Below are positions 8,106 to 15,525 of a stretch of 19,529 nucleotides of DNA, piece after piece (positions within the stretch are counted from its first letter, which is position 1; the number at the start of each line of letters is the position of its first letter). The notes under the pieces were generated by a model. The model made no database searches and was not told where the DNA came from. It saw only the letters and a list, made by a program, of their open reading frames with translations. The DNA is from an uncultured Bacilli bacterium (lineage in GTDB: Bacteria > Bacillota_I > Bacilli_A > RFN20 > CAG-288). Location of the stretch: contig CAOSOP010000009.1 in assembly GCA_948525355.1 (NCBI GenBank), positions 1 to 19,529 of the forward strand, given 5' to 3'. The position numbers and the translations under genes are program-made.

Positions 8106-8151
8106 AAATTATGTGATTTTTACCCTGAAAAACTAATAAATTATGTGATTT
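8106..8151. repeat. Exact 14-bp direct repeat spaced 32 bp, possible operator
   Basis: The sequence AAATTATGTGATTT occurs at 8106-8119 and again at 8138-8151, exactly 32 bp apart, about three helical turns. The pair lies immediately upstream of the -35 box of the AAA/DUF4143 promoter. The arrangement suggests two sites on one face of the helix for a regulator, but no regulator gene is visible in the window. Confidence 0.5.
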
Positions 8152-8435
8152 ATTGATGATAGACAAAGTTTTGAGTGTCCGCAGATATGTCAATAATTCT
8201 ATTTGAATTGGTTTACTATTTCATTTTTTACTTTCGCCTATAGCTTTCATTGTTGTAATTTATTCACTAAATACAACAAATTCTAATAAAAAGGCATTAC
8301 ATGAATAAAACAATATAAAGTATATTCATCTATAAAAAGTGCATTATTTTTATATTAACTACTTAGGCAACGATTTTAATTATTATTTAGTTAAGCAATT
8401 TATATAATTATCTTTTAATATAGTCATTTTAAGGC
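8152..8435. other. AT-rich intergenic gap, no gene
   Basis: This lies between the minus-strand ATPase gene and the plus-strand oxidoreductase. I see no reading frame with a start site, no RNA gene and no convincing hairpin. A second TATAAT-like box at 8403-8408 has no matching -35. Confidence 0.55.
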
Positions 8436-8441
8436 TATAAT
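8436..8441 (+). promoter_or_regulatory. -10 box of the oxidoreductase gene, very close to its start codon
   Basis: A perfect TATAAT ends seven bases before the ATG at 8448, with no good -35 at the usual distance. Transcription from it would begin at or next to the start codon, giving a leaderless message. The only Shine-Dalgarno-like string, AAGG at 8431-8434, is 13 bases from the ATG and would lie upstream of that start point. Confidence 0.45.
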
Positions 8442-8447
8442 TTAAAT

Positions 8448-9671
8448 ATGAATTATACAGTTAAAACGGTAAAAGAAGTAGCAAAGCAGTGCATGAAATG
8501 TTCTAACGCATTATGCGTTAAAAATGGTTGTCCTGCCAAAATAAATATTCCTCAAATGATTAGACTTTATCAAGAAGAAAAATTTATAGAAGCATTTAAA
8601 CTTATTTGTGAAAAATCTAATCTTCCTTTTATATGTAGTTTTGTTTGTGATTACAACAAATTATGTGCTCAAGGATGCATTTATAATAAGATGGAAAAAG
8701 AACCTGTATATCCGGGAATGATTGAGAAAGCCATAATCGAAAGAATTTTAGATGATGAAAACATATTAGATTTAGTTTCTTCAAAAAAAGATTTAATAGG
8801 GAAGAGTGTTGCTATAGTTGGCGCTGGTCCAGCTGGAATCAGTTGCGCTTTAACACTTAGAAAAAATGGATATGATGTTACATTATTTGAAAAGGAAAAA
8901 CATATTGGCGGTGAACTGCTTTATGGAATTCCACAGGATAGATTAAATATTAAATGTGTAAAACTACAAATGCAACTCATGAAACGCATTGGCATATCAG
9001 TAAAACTTAATTCTTATATAGATGATATAAATGAATTAAAAGCTTCTTTTGATTATGTCATTTTAGCAACAGGTCTTCAAAAAGAAACGAGATTGGACTT
9101 AAAAGGCTTTGATCAAATCATCTCTGGTCGTGAGTTTCTTAAAAACATTAATTATTATGAAAAAGGATTTACGGATAATGTATTTGATTTAAAAGGAAAA
9201 ACGTTATGTGTTATTGGTGGAGGAAATACTGCTTTAGATTGCTTAAGACTTGCAAGCAGATATGCCGAAAGGGTTATTCTTGTTTATCGTAGGCAAGAAG
9301 AACAGATGCTTGTTAATAGAGTTGAACTTGAAGAGATAAAAAAATACTCAAATATTGAGTTTAGATTTTTAACTAATCCAATAAAATATGTTGGTGATGA
9401 AAGACTTGATGGTGTAGAGTTGGAGATTTTGGAATTATCAGATAAGCTAGATGATAGTGGAAGAAGAATACCAATTAGCACAGGTAATAAAGAATTTATA
9501 GCATGTGATTATGTTGTTGAGGCTATTGGACAAAGAGTTAGCCCAATTTTTGGGACAGGTACATATTGTATTGGTGATTATAGTTATGGTGCAAGGACTG
9601 TAGTTGAAGCTATGGTTGATGGAAAAAAGTGTGCTGAAGATCTAATTTTATTAGATAGTTTTAATGATTAA
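8448..9671 (+). CDS. Fe-S/FAD NAD(P)H oxidoreductase, GltD/PreT type
   Basis: This 407-residue protein has the layout of glutamate synthase small subunit and of PreT (about 410 residues), flavoproteins that pass electrons between NAD(P)H and a partner through [4Fe-4S] clusters. The N-terminal domain holds Cys 15, 18, 23 and 28 (CMKC....C....CP) and a second set at 63, 67, 73 and 77. The FAD-binding motif VAIVGAGPAG is at 121-130 and the NAD(P)H motif VIGGGNTA at 255-262, with YRR after it, as in NADPH-using members. The C-terminal GDYSYGARTVVEAMVDGK is the second FAD motif. It is shorter than typical GltD (about 460-490). No gltB or preA partner is next to it, so the substrate cannot be assigned. 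The start is required to keep the first cysteine cluster. Confidence 0.88.
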   Translation: MNYTVKTVKEVAKQCMKCSNALCVKNGCPAKINIPQMIRLYQEEKFIEAFKLICEKSNLPFICSFVCDYNKLCAQGCIYNKMEKEPVYPGMIEKAIIERILDDENILDLVSSKKDLIGKSVAIVGAGPAGISCALTLRKNGYDVTLFEKEKHIGGELLYGIPQDRLNIKCVKLQMQLMKRIGISVKLNSYIDDINELKASFDYVILATGLQKETRLDLKGFDQIISGREFLKNINYYEKGFTDNVFDLKGKTLCVIGGGNTALDCLRLASRYAERVILVYRRQEEQMLVNRVELEEIKKYSNIEFRFLTNPIKYVGDERLDGVELEILELSDKLDDSGRRIPISTGNKEFIACDYVVEAIGQRVSPIFGTGTYCIGDYSYGARTVVEAMVDGKKCAEDLILLDSFND

Positions 9672-9676
9672 TTGCT

Positions 9677-9746
9677 CGCCCCCACCACCTACCCCACCGA
9701 GGGAATCGCCCCTGGCGATGACCGAGGTGGGGTAGGTGGCGGCGCA
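9677..9746. repeat. GC-rich long palindrome directly after the oxidoreductase gene
   Basis: CCACCTACCCCACC (9685-9698) is perfectly reverse-complemented at 9726-9739. Inside lies a second hairpin, ATCGCC-CCT-GGCGAT (9705-9719). Flanking CGCC/GGCG bases extend the stem with a bulge. The element is about 70% GC in a region near 30% GC and begins six bases after the TAA at 9669-9671. It looks like a dispersed palindromic repeat or small mobile element and could also stop transcription, although no T-run follows. Confidence 0.75.
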
Positions 9747-10082
9747 GCCGTACCCACCCGTTACCAAGTAACAGCTCGTTCGCATTTGGGGTTTGCTCCT
9801 TGGGAAGATAAAAGTTATACTTATAGCATTTTACAGATAGGAAACGGAAGCAACTCTATTAGCAAACTTGAAGTTGTTTCTCAGCTAAATGTCTTTTCTC
9901 AAGCACATCTTTTGTATCACTATAACCCAAACGTTATGCCAAAAAAGTACGCCGCAAAGGTCTACATCGGTACGCCTGAAACTGCCGCAGAGAGCTGGAT
10001 AACTGACCTCCAAACCGGCATAAATTACCCCTCTATTTGGCCGGAAGTGAAGCCGCAAAAAGGCGAAGTGAATAAAGAATAA
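9747..10082 (+). pseudogene. Foreign coding fragment of unknown family
   Basis: The open frame continues through the palindrome to TAA at 10080-10082. It is in the same phase as the oxidoreductase and separated from it only by that gene's stop. It has no ribosome binding site and no ATG until MPKKYAAK, so it is read as the 3' part of a gene, not a complete one. Codon choice (GCC, ACC, CTC, CCG) and a GC content clearly above the neighbours mark it as foreign. The translation includes HLGFAPWEDKSYTYSILQIG, LEVVSQLNVFSQAHLLYHY and the end INYPSIWPEVKPQKGEVNKE. I do not recognise a family. A diverged relative of its end lies at 19435-19527 on the minus strand. Confidence 0.5.
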
Positions 10083-10087
10083 TATTA

Positions 10088-10705
10088 TTAAATGTATTGT
10101 TTAATATATTCTATTAATCTATTTATATCAGTATCATCATTATCTTCGTTATTAATTATTAAATCTGCATATTGTTTTGTCGGTTCAATTAATTCTTTGA
10201 AGACTGGAATAACTTGATTATTGTATTGATTGATAATGCTCTCTGGACTTCTTCCTCTACTAATTCTATCTCTTTCAAATCTTCTTCTAAATCTAGTTTC
10301 TGGTAGAGCATTGATAAACACTTTTAAATCACCAATTTTTCTAATATCGTTTTTAACTAGTGCCATTATACCTTCAATGATTATTATAGGACGAGGATAT
10401 ACTTTAATTCTTTCACTACATCTATTATGAATAGTATAATCATAAACTGGTTTATCTATTGGCTGACCTTGTCTTAAACTATTTATGTGTTCATAAAGGA
10501 GTTTCCAGTCAAAAGTATCTGGCGAGTCGTAATTTATTTTATTTCTTTCTTCCATACTTAAAGAAGAAAAATCATTATAGTAATCATCAATACAAATATG
10601 TAAGATGTTTTCTTCCTTTAATGTTTGCTTAATTTTATTAGATATATAGGTTTTTCCTGAGGCGGAACCACCTCCAATTAGTATTATTTTATAATTCATT
10701 TTCAT
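10088..10705 (-). CDS. udk: Uridine kinase
   Basis: Uridine kinase phosphorylates uridine and cytidine to UMP and CMP in pyrimidine salvage. The 205 residues are the usual length. Seen are the P-loop GGGSASGKT (11-19), DDYY (40-43), the NYDSPDTFDW substrate-site motif, KPVYDYTIHNR, the IIIEGI strand and the lid RFERDRISRGRS. Two ATGs are possible, at 10705 and 10699; the first is used here. Both are very close to the promoter, so the leader is only some 5-11 bases and lacks a clear ribosome binding site. It converges with the foreign fragment, with a gap of five bases. Confidence 0.93.
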   Translation of the reverse strand: MKMNYKIILIGGGSASGKTYISNKIKQTLKEENILHICIDDYYNDFSSLSMEERNKINYDSPDTFDWKLLYEHINSLRQGQPIDKPVYDYTIHNRCSERIKVYPRPIIIIEGIMALVKNDIRKIGDLKVFINALPETRFRRRFERDRISRGRSPESIINQYNNQVIPVFKELIEPTKQYADLIINNEDNDDTDINRLIEYIKQYI

Positions 10706-10717
10706 TCTCTAAACTTG

Positions 10718-10746
10718 ATTATAATAATTTATCGAAGGTAGAGCAA
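10718..10746 (-). promoter_or_regulatory. Promoter of udk
   Basis: On the minus strand TTGCTC (10741-10746), a 17-base spacer and TATAAT (10718-10723). The hexamer ends 12 bases before the first ATG, which implies a very short 5' leader. Confidence 0.6.
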
Positions 10747-10820
10747 GATAAATATGTAGGAGATATGAATGATCGTATTAAAAATTTTGTGTCAGTAAAG
10801 CGCTTTCATATCACTTTTTG

Positions 10821-10848
10821 TTGAAACTATTTTTCTAATTTGTATAAT
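10821..10848 (+). promoter_or_regulatory. Promoter of the FMN-bind-like lipoprotein gene
   Basis: TTGAAA (10821-10826), 16 bases, TATAAT (10843-10848). The expected start point is about 10855, which coincides with an upstream ATG and argues that the real start codon is the later one at 10876. Confidence 0.7.
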
Positions 10849-10875
10849 ATTTAAATGAAAGGTAGGAAATCTATT

Positions 10876-11565
10876 ATGAAAAAGAATTTATTTTCAAAAA
10901 TACTCGTTGCTTCAGCATTAGCTGGATTAGTAAGCTGTAACAATACCAGCTCACCATCACCAACTCCAACAACACCTAGTGAACAAACTATTAGTGGAGT
11001 TGCTTCTTATGAAAGTCATGGTAATAAATATGGTATGGCAGTTAAGGTCACTTTTGATGGAAGCAAGAAAATTACTAAAGTTGAAAGGGATGCAGCTAAG
11101 ATTGAAGAATTAAAATTAGTTGAAATTACACAAACTAGTGTTCCTAACATGTGGGATCATGAAGCAATGCAATCCATGTATGACGAAAAGATTGGCGATG
11201 CTTTAAATAAGTTTGTTGGTTTAGATGCAAATGCTTATTATACAGAAGCTGCTGCAGCACTCCAAGTCAATATTGATGACAAAACCACTTGGCCATCAAA
11301 TACTGGTGAGTTTGCAACAAAATACTTTGTTTTAACTGGTGCAACACAATCCAGCACTCGTTTATCCGTTGCTGTTGCTAATGCTTGCGCAACATTACTT
11401 GGAAAGGATAGCATTGTATTTACAACTAACCCAGTTGTTCCTCCAGTTTCTTCCACAACTCCATCAACTCCAACATCTACACCATCAACTCCAGCTTCAA
11501 CACCATCATCTTCAACTTCTTCTACAGAAGGTGAAACTTCTTCAACCCCTGAAGTTGCTGAATAA
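10876..11565 (+). CDS. Lipoprotein with FMN-bind-like region and Thr/Ser/Pro-rich tail
   Basis: The start at 10876 has AGGAAA (10863-10868) at good spacing; an in-frame ATG at 10855 sits at the transcription start. The 229-residue protein has a signal peptide ending in the lipobox AGLVSC followed by a Ser/Pro/Thr linker. The middle begins with GVASYESHGNKYGMAVKVTF, which has the strand pattern of the FMN-binding domain, and ends with TGATQSSTRLSVAVANA, which resembles that domain's (S/T)GAT motif and following helix. The Asp three residues before (S/T)GAT that ApbE-type flavin attachment uses is Phe here, so covalent FMN is doubtful. The last 40 or so residues are almost all Thr, Ser and Pro, possibly spacing the domain in the cell wall. 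Family assignment is tentative. Confidence 0.7.
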   Translation: MKKNLFSKILVASALAGLVSCNNTSSPSPTPTTPSEQTISGVASYESHGNKYGMAVKVTFDGSKKITKVERDAAKIEELKLVEITQTSVPNMWDHEAMQSMYDEKIGDALNKFVGLDANAYYTEAAAALQVNIDDKTTWPSNTGEFATKYFVLTGATQSSTRLSVAVANACATLLGKDSIVFTTNPVVPPVSSTTPSTPTSTPSTPASTPSSSTSSTEGETSSTPEVAE

Positions 11566-11581
11566 TATTTAGTGGATGTAG

Positions 11582-11601
11582 TACGAAATCTTTATTTCGT
11601 A
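11582..11601. terminator. Short perfect hairpin after the lipoprotein gene
   Basis: TACGAAAT and ATTTCGTA form an 8-bp stem with a CTTT loop, 17 bases after the stop codon. No T-run follows directly, so it may act with the stronger terminator 12 bases downstream. Confidence 0.45.
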
Positions 11602-11612
11602 GGATTATAATT

Positions 11613-11648
11613 AAAAAGGTTGTCTCTAATCGTTAGAGCAACCTTTTT
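11613..11648. terminator. Bidirectional terminator between the lipoprotein gene and queH
   Basis: AAAAAGGTTG (11613-11622), one bulged T, CTCTAA, a three-base loop, then TTAGAG and CAACCTTTTT (11633-11648). This is a 16-bp stem with A and T runs on both sides, placed between two converging genes. Confidence 0.9.
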
Positions 11649-11657
11649 ATTTGATTG

Positions 11658-12284
11658 TTATTTATCATCATTTCTTAAAGCAAATTCACATCCACAATAG
11701 TTTTGTCGGTAAAGGCTATATTCTTTAGCTATTTGAATTCCTTTTAATTGACCATTTTCTTTTTTAAAATCTGAGAGCAGATACTCGGTATTTTTAAATT
11801 CTTTATTAAGTTCTTTTCCAAGTTCATTTAAAAAAGATGATGGTTTATGACTAGAAACAGTCATAACGGTAGTGAAGAAATCGTAATTGTGTTTGCTCGC
11901 ATATTCGTACGCAAGATGAAGTCTAAGTTTGTGACAAAGTTCACACCTCTTTCCACCTTCTTGTTCGTTTTTATATAGCTCACATTTATTTAAGAATATA
12001 GAATGATCGTAGTGTTCAACAAATACTTTGACATTATGATTCGTTTTAATATTAAAATCATTAACAAATGATATAAGTGTATCTAGTCTTTTTTTCCATT
12101 CTTCATATGGATATATATTTTGGTTTAAGTATAAAATATCGACTTGAAAGTAATCAACAAGAATTGATAAAGGATAAGTAGAGCATGGACCACAGCACGC
12201 ATGCAACAGAAGTCTTTTTGTTCCATCTTGTTCTTTTAAAACTTCCTTCATTATTTCATTGTAGTTAATTTTTGTTTCAACCAT
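11658..12284 (-). CDS. queH: Epoxyqueuosine reductase QueH
   Basis: QueH carries out the last step of queuosine synthesis in tRNA, reducing epoxyqueuosine to queuosine; it is the non-orthologous replacement for the B12-dependent QueG. The 208 residues show all family motifs: LLLHACCGPCSTYPL with Cys 30, 31 and 34, EGGKRCELC with Cys 114 and 117, and YCGC with Cys 197 and 199, which together hold the metal centre and the redox-active cysteines. It is the last gene of tgt-queA-queH, nine bases after queA, with AGGA seven bases before the ATG. Finding it beside queA and tgt makes the assignment firm. Confidence 0.94.
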   Translation of the reverse strand: MVETKINYNEIMKEVLKEQDGTKRLLLHACCGPCSTYPLSILVDYFQVDILYLNQNIYPYEEWKKRLDTLISFVNDFNIKTNHNVKVFVEHYDHSIFLNKCELYKNEQEGGKRCELCHKLRLHLAYEYASKHNYDFFTTVMTVSSHKPSSFLNELGKELNKEFKNTEYLLSDFKKENGQLKGIQIAKEYSLYRQNYCGCEFALRNDDK

Positions 12285-12293
12285 ATTTATGTC

Positions 12294-13352
12294 CTATTCG
12301 ATAAACATTGCATCGCCAAAAGAGAAAAAACGATAATTATTTTTAATCGCGTGATTATAAGCTTTAATTATTTCTTCTTTATTATAAAATGCTGAAACTA
12401 GCATTAGCAAAGTGGATTTTGGCAAGTGAAAGTTTGTTATCATTGCATTTACTGCTTCAAATTTAAATCCAGGATAAATAAACAGACTGGTATGACCATG
12501 GCATTCTTTAAACTCATTATATTTATGAATTATTGTTTCTAAAGTTCTTGTCGAAGTTGTTCCAATTGCGATTATTCTTCTTCCTTCTTTTTTAGCCTTG
12601 TTTAAAATATCTGCCGTCTCTTTTGACATAAAGTATTCTTCTTCGTGCATTATATGATCTTTTAAATTAGATACTTTTACAGGTCTAAAAGTGCCTAAGC
12701 CAACATGAAGAGTTACATCGACTACAGTCGCACCTTTTTTAAGTAGTTTATCAAATATATCTTCTGTAAAATGGAATCCAGCTGTGGGAGCGGCAGCCGA
12801 TCCTTCTATCTTTGCATATACTGTTTGATATCTATTATTTTCATGCAGTTGGGATTTTATGTAAGGTGGAAGCGGCATATGGCCTAGTTTTTCTAAAACT
12901 TCCATAAGAATGCCTTCATATGTAAGGTTCATTATTCTTAGGCCTTCATCTTTGGTTTTAATACAAGTTGCAATTAGTTCTTTATTATCTCCAATTATAA
13001 TATTAGTGCCTTCTTTTATAACTTTTGCATTTCCACAAAGAACTTCATAGGTGTTTTCTTCTCCTTCAATTGGGTGAAGCAATAATAATTCTACATGGGC
13101 ATTAGTTTCTTCTTTAACTCCAAATAAGCGAGCTGGGATTACTTTAGTGTTATTTCTTACAAGGACGTCACCAGGTCTTATATAATCGACAATGTCATAA
13201 AAGAATTTATCTTCATAAGTCTTATTAGCTCTGTTTAAAACCAAAAGTTTAGAAAAGTCTCTTTTTTCAGCTGGCGATTGGGCAATAAGTTCTTCAGGTA
13301 AGTTATAATCATATTGATTGATGTCAAATATATCGTAATTAAAATTGTTCAT
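12294..13352 (-). CDS. queA: S-adenosylmethionine:tRNA ribosyltransferase-isomerase
   Basis: QueA transfers and rearranges the ribosyl group of S-adenosylmethionine onto preQ1 already in the tRNA, forming epoxyqueuosine. The 352 residues are a normal length. Family signatures are LPEELIAQ.P...RD.S+L near the start, YQTVYA..EGSAAAPTAGFHF, TLHVGLGTFRPV, MHEE.Y and the C-terminal FFSFGDAM. The ATG follows the tgt stop codon with no gap, and its ribosome binding site (GAGAGG) lies in the end of tgt, so the two are probably translationally coupled. Confidence 0.97.
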   Translation of the reverse strand: MNNFNYDIFDINQYDYNLPEELIAQSPAEKRDFSKLLVLNRANKTYEDKFFYDIVDYIRPGDVLVRNNTKVIPARLFGVKEETNAHVELLLLHPIEGEENTYEVLCGNAKVIKEGTNIIIGDNKELIATCIKTKDEGLRIMNLTYEGILMEVLEKLGHMPLPPYIKSQLHENNRYQTVYAKIEGSAAAPTAGFHFTEDIFDKLLKKGATVVDVTLHVGLGTFRPVKVSNLKDHIMHEEEYFMSKETADILNKAKKEGRRIIAIGTTSTRTLETIIHKYNEFKECHGHTSLFIYPGFKFEAVNAMITNFHLPKSTLLMLVSAFYNKEEIIKAYNHAIKNNYRFFSFGDAMFIE

Positions 13353-14477
13353 TTAAAAACCTCTCGTGGAACCAAATTTATTCATTGTCATTTCGGCAAA
13401 TTCTTTAAATTGATCATTTTTTATTGCTTCTCTTGCCATTTCTACATTTCTTATTAAAAATCTTATATTGTGTATTGAGCACAAACGACTTCCAAGACTT
13501 TCTTCACATTTCATTAAGTGGTGAAGATATGCTTTGGTAAAGTTTTTGCAACAGTAACAGTCACACTCTTCATCGAGTGGACTGAAATCATTTTCATATT
13601 TTTTATTGCGTATGTTGATTCTTCCATGACTTGTCATTAGTGCGCCATGTCTTGCTATTCTAGTCGGTAAAACGCAGTCAAACATATCTACGCCTTTGCT
13701 TATACCATCAAGAATAAAATCTAACGATCCAACACCCATTAAATAGCGTGGCTTATCAAAGGGGAGATGTTTTACAGCATAACTAACCATACGATATTCC
13801 ACATCTTTTGGTTCACCAATAGAGGTTCCACCTATTGAATAACCATCAAAATCAAGTTCAATGAGCTTTTTAGCACAGTATTCACGCAAGTCGGCAAAGT
13901 CACCACCCTGACAAATGCCAAAAAGAGCTTGATCATTTCTTGTTTTAGCATCTCTTCCTCTTTTTGCCCATCTCAATGTTCTTTCAACGGAATTAGCCAT
14001 ATATTCTTTAGTACAAGGATAAGGTGCGCATTCATCAAATGACATTATTATATCAGCACCGATTTCTTCTTCGGTTTTAATAACTGATTCAGGCGTGAAA
14101 AAAATTTTGTGTCCATCTAAATGGGACTTAAATGTCACACCTTTTTCGCTTATGTTGCGGTTATCAGCAAGCGAGAAGACCTGGAAACCACCGGAATCGG
14201 TTAGCGTTGGTCCATCATAGTTCATAAATTTGGATAATCCACCAGCTTGTTTAACAATATCAGAACCTGGTCTTAAAAAGAGGTGATAAGTGTTAGACAA
14301 AACAACACCAGCACCGAGTTCCTTTAATTCTTTTGGCGAGAGTGTTTTTACTGTTGCGAGTGTACCAACAGGCATAAACATCGGTAGTTCTACTGTGCCG
14401 TGTGGAGTTATCATATATCCGTATCGAGCATTTGTTTTTTTGTCGACGTGTAAAATTTTAATTTCTATTGAACTCAT
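13353..14477 (-). CDS. tgt: tRNA-guanine transglycosylase
   Basis: Tgt swaps guanine 34 in GUN-anticodon tRNAs (Asp, Asn, His, Tyr) for the queuosine precursor preQ1. In the 374 residues the conserved Asp of TDSGGFQVFSL is residue 94 and the nucleophile Asp of DMFDCVLPTR is 267. Zinc ligands are Cys 305, 307 and 310 (CDCYCC) and His 336. The base-recognition loop reads GGTSIGE in place of the common GGLAVGE. It keeps a bulky residue where eukaryotic, queuine-specific enzymes have Gly, so preQ1 is the expected substrate. The start has TTTGAGG five bases upstream. No preQ1 synthesis genes (queC, D, E, F) are in the window. Confidence 0.97.
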   Translation of the reverse strand: MSSIEIKILHVDKKTNARYGYMITPHGTVELPMFMPVGTLATVKTLSPKELKELGAGVVLSNTYHLFLRPGSDIVKQAGGLSKFMNYDGPTLTDSGGFQVFSLADNRNISEKGVTFKSHLDGHKIFFTPESVIKTEEEIGADIIMSFDECAPYPCTKEYMANSVERTLRWAKRGRDAKTRNDQALFGICQGGDFADLREYCAKKLIELDFDGYSIGGTSIGEPKDVEYRMVSYAVKHLPFDKPRYLMGVGSLDFILDGISKGVDMFDCVLPTRIARHGALMTSHGRINIRNKKYENDFSPLDEECDCYCCKNFTKAYLHHLMKCEESLGSRLCSIHNIRFLIRNVEMAREAIKNDQFKEFAEMTMNKFGSTRGF

Positions 14478-14497
14478 GTTAACCTCAAACTTTTTAT

Positions 14498-14525
14498 ATT
14501 ATACACTTTATCTAGAAAAAGTTAA
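14498..14525 (-). promoter_or_regulatory. Promoter of the tgt-queA-queH operon
   Basis: On the minus strand TTAACT (14520-14525), 16 bases, TATAAT (14498-14503). The leader to the tgt ATG is only some 15 bases, too short for a preQ1 riboswitch. Confidence 0.55.
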
Positions 14526-14607
14526 ACTTTAATAATTTTGTTTGTTCTCTTGATTGCAAATGGTCATTAGTTTTTGTTATTATTATAAATATAAAGGAGT
14601 TGGAAAT

Positions 14608-15525
14608 ATGAACATTAGTTTAAAAGATTTATTTGCTGAAGATTATGATTTTAGTGGAAGGCCTGTTGTTGCCTTAGAGTCTACTATCATTTCTCATGGA
14701 ATGCCTTACCCAGAAAATGTAAAGACTGCACTTGCAGTTGAAGAAGAAGTTCGTCGTGGTGGTGGAATTCCTTTGACGATAGGTATCATTAAGGGAAAAA
14801 TAAAAATCGGAATGACTGCTGAAGAAATTGAAGAATTTGGTAAAAGAAATGATGTAATGAAGTGTTCGACAAGGGATTTGGCTTATTGCTGTGCTAGCGG
14901 TAAGTATGGTGCAACTACAGTAGCCGCAACTATGAAAATAGCTAAAGCTGCAAATATTCATCTTTTTGCAACAGGTGGAATCGGTGGAGTTCACCGCGAA
15001 GTGACAAAGACTTATGATATTTCTGCTGATTTAAAAGAGTTTACGGAGAGTGATGTTGCAGTTATCTGTGCTGGCCCAAAGGCGATTCTTGATGTCGCCA
15101 AGACATTAGAATATATGGAAACACTTGGAGTTCCAAATATAACTTTGAATAGTGAATCGGTTCCACTATTTTATACAAGAGAATCAAAATATAAATCTCC
15201 ATTAAATATAAATGATAATGAATTGCTTTATAAAATGATTAAATACAATAGATCTATTCTTCCAAATTATGGAACGCTTATTTTTAATCCAATACCGAAA
15301 GAATATTCTTTGGATGAGAAGTATGTTGAAGAAATAATACAGAAAGGAATTGCTGAACTTACTAAGAAAGGAATTAGTGGAAAAGAAGTTACACCATTCT
15401 TACTATCTTATGTTAAAGAAATGACAGGTGGAAAGTCTTTGGAAGCTAATATTGCTTTGATTAAAAATAATGCATTTGTTGCAGGTACACTTGCTAAGGG
15501 AATAGCAAAGTGTTTTGAGGATTAA
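14608..15525 (+). CDS. psuG: Pseudouridine-5'-phosphate glycosidase
   Basis: PsuG cleaves the C-C bond of pseudouridine 5'-phosphate to uracil and ribose 5-phosphate, a step in breakdown of pseudouridine from RNA turnover. I chose the ATG at 14608 because AAAGGAG (14593-14599) precedes it at ideal spacing; the frame is open further upstream but without a start signal. The 305 residues contain VALESTIISHGMPYP with conserved Glu 24, KYGATTVAATM, FATGGIGGVHRE, the CAGPKAILD segment with Lys 158 at the position of the catalytic lysine, and GKEVTPFLL near the end. It diverges from the queuosine operon. The pseudouridine kinase psuK that normally partners it is not in the window. It overlaps the next gene by one base (TAATG). 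Confidence 0.95.
   Translation: MNISLKDLFAEDYDFSGRPVVALESTIISHGMPYPENVKTALAVEEEVRRGGGIPLTIGIIKGKIKIGMTAEEIEEFGKRNDVMKCSTRDLAYCCASGKYGATTVAATMKIAKAANIHLFATGGIGGVHREVTKTYDISADLKEFTESDVAVICAGPKAILDVAKTLEYMETLGVPNITLNSESVPLFYTRESKYKSPLNINDNELLYKMIKYNRSILPNYGTLIFNPIPKEYSLDEKYVEEIIQKGIAELTKKGISGKEVTPFLLSYVKEMTGGKSLEANIALIKNNAFVAGTLAKGIAKCFED

Noticed and set aside
10706..10830. Open frame reading KLDYNNLSKVEQDKY... on the plus strand
   Set aside because: It runs out of the antisense of udk, has no ribosome binding site of its own, and overlaps two promoters. Possibly debris, not supportable as a gene.
14478..14607. preQ1 riboswitch before tgt
   Set aside because: The promoter is so close to tgt that the leader is about 15 bases, too short for any riboswitch.
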